A DNA stretch of 64,000 nucleotides, from contig NGZR01000004.1 in the NCBI GenBank assembly GCA_002197995.1, positions 3,410,001 through 3,474,000 on the forward strand, written 5' to 3'. Within the stretch, counting starts at the first letter, position 1. Each line of letters starts with the position of its first letter. Shown here in pieces: positions 1 to 10,478 of the stretch. This DNA is from Gaeumannomyces sp. JS-464 (lineage: Eukaryota > Ascomycota > Sordariomycetes > Magnaporthales > Magnaporthaceae). A program made the position numbers and the translations under genes. The notes beneath the pieces were generated by a model, which was not told where the DNA came from, did no database searches, and saw only the letters and a program-made list of their open reading frames with translations.

Positions 1-1407
1 TGTGGACGACCCATGACGACGTGGGGATGGTCGTCTGCGTTGTCCTCCTCTGGTACCACAGTGCTGGGCAAAACGCGACGAAACTCGGAGGAGAACGTAT
101 TTGGCGCGTTGTCACTGCCTGCGGTTGATATGCAGGAATCCCATGCGCAGAGTCCCCAGGCAAAGGCCAGCCCGCGGTCCGACAGGAGTTCGGCGTTTTT
201 TGGCAGCCCGACATACCATCTCTTCAGGACTGCATCGCCATACCGTCGGGCAATCCGGGAGAGCATGAAGGCGGAAGCGGCCAGGCTGCCCACCGTGACT
301 GGTGGACAACCTTGGAACGATACATACACGGGATCAAGTACCGCTGGGCTGAAAGAGCATGAAGCACAGGGCGCAGACGAACAGTGGGCATACTCGGAGA
401 GTTCATACTCATGCGTGGAGGAAGAAGATGAGAGAGGGGAGGGCGAGGATGGTGGTTCCATGCGTGGGAGCACGAGGAATCCAAAGACTTCAGGGGCTGC
501 AGAGTCCGCGTGTTCAGCTTTGGAGGCACAAGAACGGCGGAGAGCCATTTCGTCCGAGGGGTCCGTTGACTGGAAGACTTGGCTTTCGGCGAATGTAAGC
601 AAGCTGGAGTTACAGGCGTCACCAACCTGGAGCGAGTGGCACGGGTCTAAAAACAACCCATGGAGCACACCGACTAGCCGGGAAGCGCCAGAGAAAGGCA
701 GGCACAGGCGGGAGTCAGCGCAGATATACGCAGACGATGACGAGGAGATGGGAGCGAGCAAAGATGGGAAGGCGGAAGTTGGCTGCTTTGGCCGGCCAGT
801 TTTGGCCGAGGATGAAGCTAAACAGCCGCTCACAGTGGTGCAGCCGAACATGACGAGGAAGACATCGTGCCAGCAGTCAGTGCGAACGATGTCTCGCGGT
901 GCAAGCTGGGCACTGACGGAAAACCAGGCTCCTCGGATGGAGGTGGTCGAGGATGAGAGCACGAGGCAAGTCGGGGATCAAGGCGAAAAGCCGCAGAGCT
1001 CCGGCCCAGGCGGGCAGAGACAGAGTCCGTCATCGTCTCGGCCGAAGCAGGAGGTCCGACTCGGGGATTGCGGCAAGACAGAGGCGTGCCCCAGACGCCA
1101 GAGCGCAGACCGGGCATTTGCCGGCGTGCAGCAGAGTCAGAGGCGCGGGCCCGGCCGCTCCATCGCACGCGCACGACCGACGGCGGCTCACCCTACCGAC
1201 AGCAGGGGCCTGGTCGGTGAGGCTGGTCAGACGGGCGGACTCGGGAACGGCTGGGCGAGAGGTTGACAAGGGCGCCCTGGGGGAAACACGTCGACAACAC
1301 GAGCAGAGCACAGGATTGCCTCCAGCAAGCAAACTATGGATCAAATTCTCAGCAGCCGGCGGCGGCGCATGGCGAGCAGCGAGGACGGCGGCAATGCCTT
1401 CGTCTGA
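1..1407 (+). CDS. Low-complexity conserved fungal protein, 5' partial (3' part only)
   Basis: The frame is open from base 1, so the N-terminus lies outside the window. The product is Ser/Arg/Glu-rich and mostly disordered. Ordered-looking islands are FGSPTYHLFRTASPYRR (from about 197) and VDWKTWLSANVSKLE (from about 567). Both are the kind of conserved segments found in an uncharacterised Sordariomycete family, recalled from memory. The same frame meets a TGA at 1264-1266. It then reopens into a family-like C-terminus, QILSSRRRRMASSEDGG, ending at the TGA 1405-1407, so I place the real end there. The segment 1000-1330 probably holds one or two frame errors or a short intron that I could not resolve. 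No function is known to me. Confidence 0.55.
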
Positions 1408-2170
1408 CAAGTCTGCCAAAGCTGCCATATCGATACAAGGAAGGGAAGCAAGTCGGCGGCATGGTGGCGACGTGCAAGCGGCTCTCATTTAATATTGTTG
1501 GGGAAGAGGCCGTTCCTAGGGCATGTCAATCATAGGGGTATGGAAGTGGTGGTTGGTGTGGATGCTTTATATAGTGCTACAATGGGACGATGGTGCTGTC
1601 CACGCTGCGGGGGAGAGATGGAATTGATATATGCTACAGAGGTCTTGCTGCTTGCTGAGACGGCCGTTTTACGACAGTTAAGTATTCGTGTATACACATT
1701 AAGGTGTGGATAATATGGAGGGGTCAAGACTCGGGTGCTTTTTGCATTCCCTAGTATAGAAAATGAGCAAATAGGGGCTCACCCGGTAATTGCTATTGTG
1801 AGCTGTCGACCGATGACTAAGGGGCGGGATTGATGCGAAAGCTCCGACCGATGAGGTCATCACCGAGGTACCGCCAAAACCACCAGAAGCAAACCAGCCG
1901 AGGCACGCATAAATTGCGGACAAAGCCTAAAGCCCGAGAACGCGACGGAAGCGAGCAGAATAGGCAATCAGGCCGTCGCTTGCCTATTTTTGTTTCAAGG
2001 TCAAGCTCATGGCTGGTGGCGGCTGAGGTGGTTGCTTAGGAAGCTCCGCTCGGGTGGCTGGCTGAGTGCGCTTGCTGTTCATGTGAAAGCACGCCAGGTT
2101 GCGAGGGGTACTTTTTACAAGCGCGGCCCCGACACATCCTTCGTCACACCGACGTGGTGCTTGCGAAGAA
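1408..2170. other. Intergenic, upstream of the DUF4336 gene
   Basis: No supported ORF or RNA. A TATA-like run lies near 1567-1573. The short ORFs here have no codon bias and no recognisable product. The stretch is the 3' flank of the first gene and the promoter side of the next. Confidence 0.5.
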
Positions 2171-3275
2171 ATGCTTCAGCCGACGACGAGACACATCGCC
2201 ACCGCATCTCCTACGACACGCGCCATTTCTGCTATCACGACCAGCATCGCCCCGCCACACCGCACAGCCGTTACGCTAGGACGGCCCGCCACACGCCGCT
2301 TCTCGCAACGTCCAGGCTCAAGCAAAACCAGGCCGCTGCCCCGACCCGATCCTGTGCTCGGCGCTCTTTCCGCGACCGGTCTCTGCTACTTTTTCTACTA
2401 CAACCAGCGACGCGGAGCCGCCGCCATGGCGTCCAGCAAGCTCGTCCCGTCCAACCCGTCCGAGGTGATGGTGATCCGTGATGTCACGCCCAACGTGGTG
2501 ACGCTCTCGGTGCCCTTCCTTCGCTTCGGCCTGCTCGCCATCGGCGGCCGTGCCACGGTGGTGCGGCTGAGCTCGGGCGCCCTGGCCGTCTTCTCGCCCG
2601 TGCGCTGACGCCGAGGTCAAGGCCAAGCTGGCCGCCATGGGCGGCGAGTTGCGCTACATTGTGGCGCTCGACATTGAGCACCATATCTTCATATCGCAGT
2701 GGGCGCGCGAGTTCCCCGGCGCGCGCATCATCGGGCCCGAGGGCCTGCCCGAGAAGCGCGCCAAGGCCACGGGCACCGACCCCATGATCGGGCCAGAGCC
2801 GTTTGCCGTCGTGTTCAAGGCCGAGGACAAGAAGCGGCAGAAGGCGGCGCCGGTCGTCGTGTCGGACGAGTTCGACGCCGACTTCGCGTCCGAGTTTGTC
2901 GACGCGCACCCCAACAAGGAGCTGGTCTTCTTACAGGCCCGACCGGATGCTGATCGAGGCGGACCTCATGTTCAACCTCCCCGCGACGGAGCAGTACTCG
3001 CGCGTGCCGAGGAGGCGCGGCCAGGACGGGCCGTTCAAGCGCTTCTTTGCAAACATGCAGTCGACGGCCGGCGACGCGACGGCGGCCAAGCGGTTCATCT
3101 GGCACGTGCTGAGCCGCGCCGACCGGGCCGGGTTCAACGAGAGCGTGCGCAGGATCGACGAGTGGGACTCAAGACCATCGTGCCGTGCCACGGCGAGACG
3201 ATTGTGGGCGACGGCAAGGAGGTGTTCAGGAAGGTGTTCCAGTGGCACCTCGAGGCGGCCGCCACGAAGAACTGA
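2171..3275 (+). CDS. DUF4336 family protein (metallo-beta-lactamase-like), probably mitochondrial
   Basis: The core from ATG 2426 reads SNPSEVMVIRDVTPNVVTLS and continues with GALAVFSPV, DIEHHIFISQWAREFPGA, IIGPEGLPEKRAK, YVDAHPNKEL-like FVDAHPNKEL, IEADLMFNLPATEQYS and IVPCHGETIV. This is the order seen in fungal DUF4336 proteins, a metallo-beta-lactamase-fold family of unknown substrate. An in-frame ATG at 2171 adds about 85 residues rich in Arg, Ser and Thr with almost no acids. They end in RRFSQ and a hydrophobic stretch LGALSATGLCYFFYY, which resembles a mitochondrial presequence plus membrane anchor. The frame breaks near 2604-2610 (two missing bases), near 2940 (two missing or one extra) and near 3170 (one missing T). 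Without these breaks it would be an ordinary full-length gene of about 370 aa. Confidence 0.75.
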
Positions 3276-3728
3276 AGGATGGATGGGGCCGTCGGCTGTA
3301 TTATTAGTGGTGTCTTGTGGGTGTTCTGTATTGCGTGTTCCGCTATCGATATAGCTCTGGCTAGTTTCCTGTTGCGATAAAAGTCGGCGGACGCTTCGGT
3401 GTTTTTGAATACATTATTCTGTATGTTTATTCAATCCATTTCTTCCTTGTCGCTCCTACGTAAAAGTTCATCCAATCGATCAATTGCCTGCGGTGTTCGT
3501 CGATGGATGGATTAGAAAGGTCGCTGGCGGGCGGGTTGTTGCCATGAAATTCGCAATCAAGTGTTGGCCCTGGTTGGATTTCTTCACCTCGACATGACAA
3601 AAACCGAGGGGTGGTGCTAGTCCGACAACGACCACGTCCAAATCGCGAAACCATGAGCCACCGACCCCAAACGTGAAGCTGCCTGGCCGAACAAGACGTC
3701 AAGCTACTCGGTCTCTATACTAGGGCAT
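3276..3728. other. Intergenic between DUF4336 gene and GatA gene
   Basis: Short spacer between two plus-strand genes. It has no supported ORF and no RNA gene. It carries the 3' flank of the first gene and the promoter of the second. Confidence 0.5.
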
Positions 3729-4495
3729 ATGTCGGTCAGCGCCAGGCTGCACGGCCTGCGCGCACGCCGTTCAAATGTAGGAGGGGGAGCAGCCGTCGTC
3801 GCCGCCGCCCTTGGCCGGCATCGCATCCACCTCAACCATTTCATTTCCCGAGAACAAAATGCCCCAGAGACGACCGCCAGAGCAGACGGCCGCTTCACCC
3901 TCGCCGTCAAGGACAACATCGCGACATGCTCCCTGCCCACCACATGCGCATCCGCCATCCTCGCCGGCTACGCCAGCCCCTATGAGGCGACCGTGGTGAC
4001 CCAGCTCCGCGGCCTCGGCGCCCGCATCGTCGGCAAGACGAACCTCGACGAGTTCGGCATGGGCTCGTACAACACAAACTCGGCCGCCGGCCCCGCCCTC
4101 AACGCCGACGCCGCCGCCGGCCACGCCAGCAACCCCGCGCCGCCCCGCTCGGCCGGCGGCAGCTCCGGCGGCAGCGCCGTGGCCGTGGCCGCGGGTGACG
4201 CCGACGTGGCCCTGGGCACCGACACGGGCGGCTCGGTCCGCCTGCCCGCCGCATACAACGCCGTCGTCGGCTTCAAGCCCAGCTACGGCATGCTGTCGCG
4301 CCGCGGCGTCGTGCCCTACGCCAACAGCCTCGACACCGTCGGCCTGCTGGCCCGCTCCGTCCGCCGCGTCCGCGGCCTCGTCGCCGGCCTCTGGCGTCAC
4401 CACGACCCGCTCGACCCGACCTCGATCCCGCCCGCCACCCGCCTGCGCTGCGCCCGCGCCAGGGAAGGTTACGCCGATGCCGATGCCGACGTGTC

Positions 4496-4533
<38 letters not shown>

Positions 4534-5491
4534 CTCGTCTCTGGTCCGGCCTGGCGTTTGGCGTGCCGCTAGAGTACAACATCGACGAGCTCGACCCGGC
4601 CATCCGTGCCGCCTGGGCCGCCGCCGCGTCGCTGCTGCAGGCGCTCGGCGCCCGCGTCGTGCCCGTGTCGCTGCCCTCGACCCGCCACGCCCTGTCGGCC
4701 TACTACGTGCTCGCCCCGGCCGAGGCGTCGTCCAACCTCGCCAAGTACGACGGCGTCCGGTACGGGAACGGCGGGCCCAACGCTGACCGGCAGAAGCTCG
4801 AGGACGACGACGACGGCTGCGGCGGCGTGCTGTACGCCGGCGCGCGCGGGGCCGGCTTCGGCGACGAGGTCCGGCGCCGCATCCTGTTGGGGTCCTACAG
4901 CCTCAGCTCCCAGGCCATGGACAACTACTTTGTCCAGGCCCAGCGCGTGCGCCGCCTGGTGCGCGCCGACTTTGACCGCGCCTTCCGCCTCGAGAACCCG
5001 CTGCTGGACCACGGGGACGCCGCTGCTGCTTCTCCCAACAGTGGTGGGGGAATCGGGTTCGAGTCGGACCCGGAGGCCGCGGCGGCGGACGTGGTGGACC
5101 TCGCGGACCTCCCGAGGACGTCCCGCTCGCCGACAAGAGGGGGCCGGCCCGCGCCGACTTCCTGCTCTGTCCCACGGCGCCGACGCCGCCGCCGACGCTG
5201 GACGAGGCCGTGCGCCAGACGTCGCTGGACTCGTGCATGAACGACGTCTTCACCGTGCCCGCCAGCCTGGCCGGCCTGCCCGCCATCAGCATCCCGCTGA
5301 GGCTCGGGTCCGGCGGCGATGGCGACCTGGACGTCTCGCATTACGGCGGCCTCCAGCTTACAGGGCAGTATTGGGACGATGCACGCCTGCTCGAGGTGGC
5401 GGCAGCGCTCCGGCTGGAGTTGGGCAAAGCGGGTATGGACCCGAGGGCGGCACAAGACGAAAGCCCAGAGGGTTGTGGCGATGCATCATGA
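3729..5491 (+). CDS. gatA/HER2: Glutamyl-tRNA(Gln) amidotransferase subunit A, mitochondrial
   Basis: Amidase-signature enzyme. With GatB and GatC-type partners it converts Glu-tRNA(Gln) to Gln-tRNA(Gln) in mitochondria, using ammonia released from glutamine. The catalytic triad is visible: Lys61 in LAVKDNIA, cis-Ser145 in RSAGGSSGGSA and the nucleophile Ser169 in GTDTGGSVRLPAA. The Ser-Ser spacing of 24 matches bacterial GatA. The C-terminal part has YSLSSQAMDNYFVQAQ, FLLCPTAPTPPP and VPASLAGLPAISIPL. The frame shifts by one missing base near 5110, and the final segment ends with TGA at 5489-5491. A pure run of 12 CAG codons at 4497-4532 inserts polyglutamine into a loop after the signature domain. 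Total length is about 587 aa, longer than the usual 480-510. The N-terminus is basic and could act as a targeting sequence. Mitochondrial identity rests on family knowledge. Confidence 0.9.
4497..4532 (+). repeat. (CAG)12 microsatellite coding polyglutamine
   Basis: Twelve perfect CAG codons inside the GatA reading frame. No synonymous CAA interrupts the run, which suggests recent slippage expansion. Confidence 0.95.
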
Positions 5492-6036
5492 TGAGAAAAA
5501 TGTACATGTAATATTTACAAGAATTTTGCTTGCCCTCAAACTGCTGCCAACTCTCTGGCTGTAAGATACAATCATTATCACTATTGCATGGCAGATGGAC
5601 CTGTGGTGGATGTGGACCTGCGGTAAAAGCAAATGATCTGTGGCCATGGTGATCATTCACCAAGCCCACGCGACGCCTCTCACGGGCTCATCGTTGCGTA
5701 TCACTCAGCACACAGCTCCCTCTGGGTGCGTGCTTCTCCAACCCTGCAGTAGTATCCTGCCTGCCCTGAGCAAGAGCGGCATGAGCCGGTGGGCAATGTC
5801 ACAGGGCCTCAACTCGCGGCCAGCCACTTGGCCGGTGGTGATCACAGTATTGGCGCTTCTTCGTTGCATCGACCTACAGCTGGCGTCGGACCCGGGGCCA
5901 TACAGTGCAGCGCACCGATGCACATGGTGCATGTCCGTGCCGCCGCGATGGCCCGGGTCGTGGTGACACATGGGAGGTATCCGAGGTTCATTAGGGCGGG
6001 CTGAAAATCGATATCCAGACGCTCCTTGTTGCGTTG
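5492..6036. other. Shared 3' region between convergent GatA and PRP38 genes
   Basis: The two genes point towards each other across about 545 bp. I see no ORF with coding character and no RNA gene. Transcription terminators for both strands must lie here, but fungal poly(A) signals are too weak to place. Confidence 0.5.
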
Positions 6037-6831
6037 TTATGATGCTGCGTCGCGACTGTCGTTGTTGCTGCTGCTGCTGCTGTTGTCTTGGTCGTCTCCA
6101 TTGGCCATGGAGACATCGGCTGGCTCATGAGAAGAGCGCTCGAGCCCGTCTTGTTCCTCTCCCTCCTCCTCCACCTTCTCCTTGGGCTCCCCCTCCTCGT
6201 CCTCTTCTTCCAGCAAGTCCTCGAGGTCGCCCAGGGGGCTGACGCGCGGGGACAGCAGATCGAGGTCCTCGAGGACGTCGCGCTTTGTGAGTTTGTACAG
6301 GCTGGTGGCGCAGACGCGGTCCTTGACCAGCAGGTCGTCGGCGAAGTCGTCGACGTAGGTCAGCGACGTGCCGGCGCGGCCCTTGCGGCGCAGCTTGCGG
6401 TAGTCCTCGAGGAAGGGCTCGATGGTGGCGTAGACGTCCTTGGGCGTGCGGGTGAGGCGGACGTAGAAGAGGGCGAGGGCGCGCAGGTACTTGAACTTTT
6501 CGCCGCCAAAGTGCAGGTACTCGGCGACGACGTCGTCGCCGGGCGCGAGCTGCAGCAGCTTGAAGGCCAGGCACAGGAACGGCGTCGGCTTCTGCGAGGG
6601 GCCTGTGATGCCGCCGATGAAGTGGACGTGGTCGACGACGCGGTCGACAATGTCGGCCTCGTTGAGCCCGAAGCACTGCTCCTTCCAGAAGTAGCTGTCG
6701 ACGATGCGGTCGACCACGGCCTTCTCCATGATGCGCGCCGGGTTGAGGCCGTTGGGCGCGAGCCGTGACGACGATCCGCGCTCATCGAGGAACTGGCGCT
6801 CCGACGCCTGGTGCACTGCCGTCCTGCCCAT
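6037..6831 (-). CDS. PRP38: Pre-mRNA-splicing factor 38 (PRP38)
   Basis: A 264-aa intact ORF without introns. PRP38 is a U4/U6.U5 tri-snRNP component needed for spliceosome activation, when U4 leaves. The N-terminal PRP38 domain is clear: NPARIMEKAVVDRIVDSYFW, ECFGL-like EQCFGLNEADIVDRVV, GGITGPSQKPTPFLCLAFKL, EYLHFGGEKFKYLRALALFY, YATIEPFLEDYRKLR and VDDFADDLL. After about residue 200 the chain becomes a Glu-rich acidic tail and ends in a Ser/Asn run encoded by trinucleotide slippage. The ATG at 6829-6831 starts the family-typical N-terminus. It shares a 444-bp divergent promoter with the gene at 7276. Confidence 0.95.
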   Translation of the reverse strand: MGRTAVHQASERQFLDERGSSSRLAPNGLNPARIMEKAVVDRIVDSYFWKEQCFGLNEADIVDRVVDHVHFIGGITGPSQKPTPFLCLAFKLLQLAPGDDVVAEYLHFGGEKFKYLRALALFYVRLTRTPKDVYATIEPFLEDYRKLRRKGRAGTSLTYVDDFADDLLVKDRVCATSLYKLTKRDVLEDLDLLSPRVSPLGDLEDLLEEEDEEGEPKEKVEEEGEEQDGLERSSHEPADVSMANGDDQDNSSSSSNNDSRDAAS

Positions 6832-7275
6832 TGTTGCGTATAGTGGTGGTGGTGGTGGTGGTGGTGGTGGTGGTGGTGGCGGTTGCTGCTGGCGGTGGCG
6901 AGTGGTGTGGAAAACGGGTGTCGTGAAGGGCTGTCGCGAAGCTTATGGCGATGCAATTGGCACTGCAGCAAGCGAAGTCATTGGATGGCGGGGCCTTGCT
7001 GAACCCCTGTACCTCGGTCCACTGCTGTCGCAACCCAGAGCGGGCCCTTATTATCGATAATTGCCCGGACGAAGTGTCAATGCGACGTGACGTAGCCAAA
7101 GTAAACAAGTCTGGGGCATACTAGCGGTGCTTATCACCAGTCTGAGCACTTTGCACAAGACCGCCGCCTTGTCCAGCACTGTTCGCTCAATTCACACACC
7201 CACATACCGACCCCGCACGCTTATTGAAGGGAACAAAAACATACCAGGTCGCCGCCATCAAACACCAGTGTCAAG
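6832..7275. promoter_or_regulatory. Divergent promoter PRP38 / 152-aa protein gene
   Basis: This 444-bp spacer must serve both start codons. It holds the GGT microsatellite next to PRP38 and a CCAAT box on the minus strand at 6980-6984. No other motif was assigned. Confidence 0.5.
6843..6880. repeat. (GGT)n microsatellite in the PRP38 5' leader
   Basis: About twelve GGT/GTG units lie immediately upstream of the PRP38 start codon. In the PRP38 transcript this reads as a CCA/ACC-rich leader. Confidence 0.9.
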
Positions 7276-7810
7276 ATGGTCATGATCACATCGTCGCAGG
7301 CCTCGGTGGCCGTCTCGTCCCTTATCGGTCAGTGAACCAGGCAAACAAGGGAAACAAACCATCTTTTCTACCTGAACACGCGAGGCTAACACCAGCCCGC
7401 AAGTCCTCGCGTGCACAACGGCCCTCTTCCTAAGCGGCTACGCGATCCAGCAGAGGACGCTCCGCGACCTCCGCGCCGCCATCAAGCCGGCCCCGCGCCC
7501 CTCGCCGCACATCTTCATCCAGGAGAGCTCCGACTGGCGCGCCGCCCTGGCCGGAGGGGACCCCGACAAGGTGGCAGACGAGCGGGGGGAGCAGCCCGTC
7601 GTCATCGAGGTCGAGCAGACGCAGCAGGAGGTTGGGGAGAAGACGTCCGCCGCCGACGGCCAAGAAGACGCCGACGCCGTGGCCCTCGAGGCCGACGGCA
7701 ATGCGCAGAAGCCCCTGAGCAGGGTCGAGCGCCGCAGGCGGATAAAGGAGGAGATTAGGAAGCTCTCGCAGGGCGAGACGCCGGTCTACTACCAGAGACG
7801 TCTGTGGTAA
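7276..7810 (+). CDS. Small single-pass membrane protein, 152 aa, unknown function
   Basis: Two exons. Exon 1 (7276-7327) ends in a split codon. The intron is 7328-7403 (GTCAGT to CAAG, with CTAAC at 7385-7389). Exon 2 runs to the TAA at 7808-7810. Splicing gives exactly 153 codons. The N-terminus carries one hydrophobic segment, about residues 15-33 (SLIVLACTTALFLSGYAI). It is followed by QQRTLRDLRAAIKP, a Glu/Asp-rich middle part and a basic C-terminus, LSRVERRRRIKEEIRKLSQG, ending YYQRRLW. The layout suggests an organelle-membrane protein with a soluble helical tail. I recognise only a general resemblance to a small conserved Sordariomycete protein and cannot name a function. It is head-to-head with PRP38. 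Confidence 0.75.
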
Positions 7811-8133
7811 CTGACCCATGATGATGGTGGTGGCTGCTGGTGGCCATCACAGTCGAGACGACGACAAGAAGGAAGGGAAACGGATAAAACCTTTACGGAA
7901 ACAGGACAACCGGATTTGGCGTTATGGCAATATGGAGGAACAGCATACGGCACTCATGACTTGGATATATCTATGTTTATATGGATTTTGGCAATGTTCT
8001 CCAACCATTTATCCGATACTATGTATACAAATTATATAACTCGGCTGGCGGAAAGGAGCAACGGACGAACAGGAAGGGTACAGAATAAATCACCTGGATG
8101 CAAGAACTTATCTCTTTTCTTGTCAAACGGCTT
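7811..8133. other. Shared 3' region of convergent genes
   Basis: AT-richer spacer between the 152-aa protein gene and the F-box gene. Nothing coding was seen. Confidence 0.5.
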
Positions 8134-9785
8134 CTATAAGGTGAACCGCTTCACCCGGCTGAAAATAAAGGCCTTGTCGTTCTTCAATCCGAACTCTGCC
8201 CAGTCGTCAGTCAGGCGGTTGTAGCTCCAGAAGCCCTTCCACACGAGTTTGTTGTTCCTGGCGCCCTTTCCAGCCGTCTTGAGGGCCAGGTCGAGCCGGT
8301 ACATGTATTTGCCTACGCCTTCAGTCTCCACAAACAGATCCCCTTCTGAGGGCGCTGGCTGGTCTTCAGGAGGTCCTCCCACGGCCATCGCTGGCGCCGC
8401 GGCATCAGCCACCTCATGACCCCCAGCCCCGGCTCCAGCACCAGCAGAGCCGAGGCGCCAGCGTCCCTTGAGGGCATACTGCATAACGCTGGACGGGAGG
8501 CTCAACACGGGAGCCGCTCGATGCAATTCCAGGTTTTCCTTTGTCAGGTGTGGGACCACTGCAGAAACCATGTTAGTACGAAAGACGCCAGGTGCGGCGT
8601 GACGGGGGTCGCTACGTCTACTTACCCTCGGCCGGCTCCGTCGTGGTCAAAAGCGAGATGCAGGTGCCGTCACGAAAGAAGCGGAGATACCTAAAGTAGG
8701 TGCACACGTGGACGGGGCTGTTCCACGTCACCATGTTGGCCGACGCCTGGCCGGCCCGGATGTAGTTGACGGTGCTGATGTAGCAGCCGTTGAACCGGAT
8801 CCGCGGCCTGAAGCGGAACATGGTCTGCCACGAGCCGCTGTACGTGCTGGCGAGCAGCAACCACGCTACCGCATCAGGAGAAGAAGATTGCGCCGCCTCG
8901 GTCTGGTTGTCAGAATCGCTCTCCTCACCGTCAACCACCAGCACGGCCCCCTGGCCGCCGCCCGGAGCCGCCGCTGCCGCCGCCGCCGTCTCCCAGGTCA
9001 GGTCCGTCTTCCAGAGGCGGGGCATGGCGGCGATCGGCGCCGAGGCAGACGCGGCGCCAGATGCGCTCCTCGGTGGCGACGAGGAAGGCGAGGCGCCTGC
9101 AGACCTGGGCCAGGCGCACAAAGTCGCCCACGTCGTCGGCGGCCACGTCCAGCAGGATGTGCAGCAGCACCTCGTCCGGGAGCGTCGCCATGGGGCACGG
9201 CGGCGGCGGCATGCCCTCGACCGGAGGGGCCGCCGGCTGGATGGCGAGGCCTGCGAACCCGCTGACCAGGTCGTCGAGGGACACGCGGGGCTTCGACGGG
9301 GCAGCGGCCGACTCGGCCTGTGCTGCTGCTGCCGCTGCTGCCGCTGCTGGTGTCGTCGCCGCCGGAGCCGGCGCTGTGGGTCCGTGGGGGTGGTGAGAGG
9401 CCGCGCGGGGAGCCGATGGGGCTGCGGCCGGAGACGAGCCCGAAGCCGCGGGCTTGGAGGGAGGAGGCGCATGGGGGAAATGCTTTGCCTTGTACAAACG
9501 GTCGACATTGTCGTCCATGCGGAAGGCGGTCCGGTACAGCCTCAGGCTCTCCCCGAGCTTGCCCCGGGACTCCATCTCCACGGCTTCCTCGTACAGGGCC
9601 AGGGCGGTCTGCGGGGGCTCGGCCGCGGACTGCTTCGGCTCCGGCTGGCCCGACCTGGCGCCCGACTTGGAGGAGCCGCCACCCTGACCCTGGTTTGTGC
9701 CGGGCTGTTTGGCCCGCACTTCAGCCCGCCATTGCTCTCGGAACGACTCCAGCGCCGAGTTGATATCCTCGGATGAGCCCTCCAT
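8134..9785 (-). CDS. F-box protein, Pof7/Hrt3 type
   Basis: Substrate-receptor subunit of an SCF ubiquitin ligase. The N-terminus has a TPR/MIT-like helical pair at residues 58-102 (ALALYEEAVEMESRGKLGES and LYRTAFRMD). An Ala/Pro-rich linker follows, then the F-box at about 198-247 (LPDEVLLHILLDV, DFVRLAQVCRRLAFL, IWRRVC). The C-terminal half has the Pof7/Hrt3 signature RPRIRFNGCYISTVNY, YFRYLRFFRDGTCISLLTT and HLTKENLELH, then two beta-rich blocks. One intron, 8559-8625 in plus coordinates (GTAAGT, TACTAAC, CTGCAG in the gene sense), splits the GAG-GTG junction cleanly. One frame break lies near 9035, between IWRRVCLG and AMPRLWKTD. The order of TPR-like region, F-box and C-terminal domain matches the family. 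Confidence 0.85.
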
Positions 9786-10478
9786 TCTGCTTGCCAGTCT
9801 GAGTGACTTGGGGCTTGTGTTGATTTCTAAGCAATGACTTGGAAGTCCGAGCCTGTGGGAACTCCTGTGGCGATTTCTCGGCTATAGAATGAACGACCCA
9901 ATGTGTAAGTTTTGATACATGATGCATCAGTCGCAGATAGGGGAGCAGGTTGGCAGGAGGCGCGTGGGTGTTTCGTAGGAGTTGGGTCTTAGATAAGGAC
10001 GCGAGTTATGGATGCATGTCGAGAGGCTTTCATAAGTAAGCCGTCCAGAACGGTAGGTCCGAAACCAGCCCACGGTGTGTATATCCGGCCCCTCCCACTG
10101 TGCGGTATGACTTGCACGATACTGTCTGTTACCATGAGCCACATAAGTTACCGAAAATGGCCGTGAAGTGGACTGGATGTGCATTTATGCTTAGCCGAGA
10201 CACGATATTTGCTCGCCTGTCTGGCTGCCAACCAATCTATCCGCCCAATTCGGGCACTGCAGCGCAGGCGGTGACGGCGGAGACATTCGACCGCTAAACG
10301 CCACAACCCCTGCTCCAGAGCCCCTATTCGTCCGCCGTCCTCGGCCAAAGAGTCACTCGCCGGCCCGGCTTGCAGGCCCTTTGAGTCCCAGCCCAGGCGA
10401 CTTGGCCATCAGAAATCAAATTGCGGGCTGAAGAATGGAATAAAAGAAAATTGACACGAGAAAATATAAAAATTCAGA
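9786..10478. other. Intergenic, promoter side of the F-box gene
   Basis: About 690 bp between the F-box start codon and the GH3 stop codon. Only short ORFs without coding character were found. Confidence 0.5.

Noticed and set aside
2925..2940. TTCTTACAG near 2932-2940 read as a 3' splice site in the DUF4336 gene
   Set aside because: No donor at a workable distance gives a sensible protein. A two-base loss in the conserved stretch explains the frame better.
6088..6768. A 226-codon ORF antisense to PRP38
   Set aside because: Exact shadow of the PRP38 coding strand. PRP38 has unmistakable family sequence.
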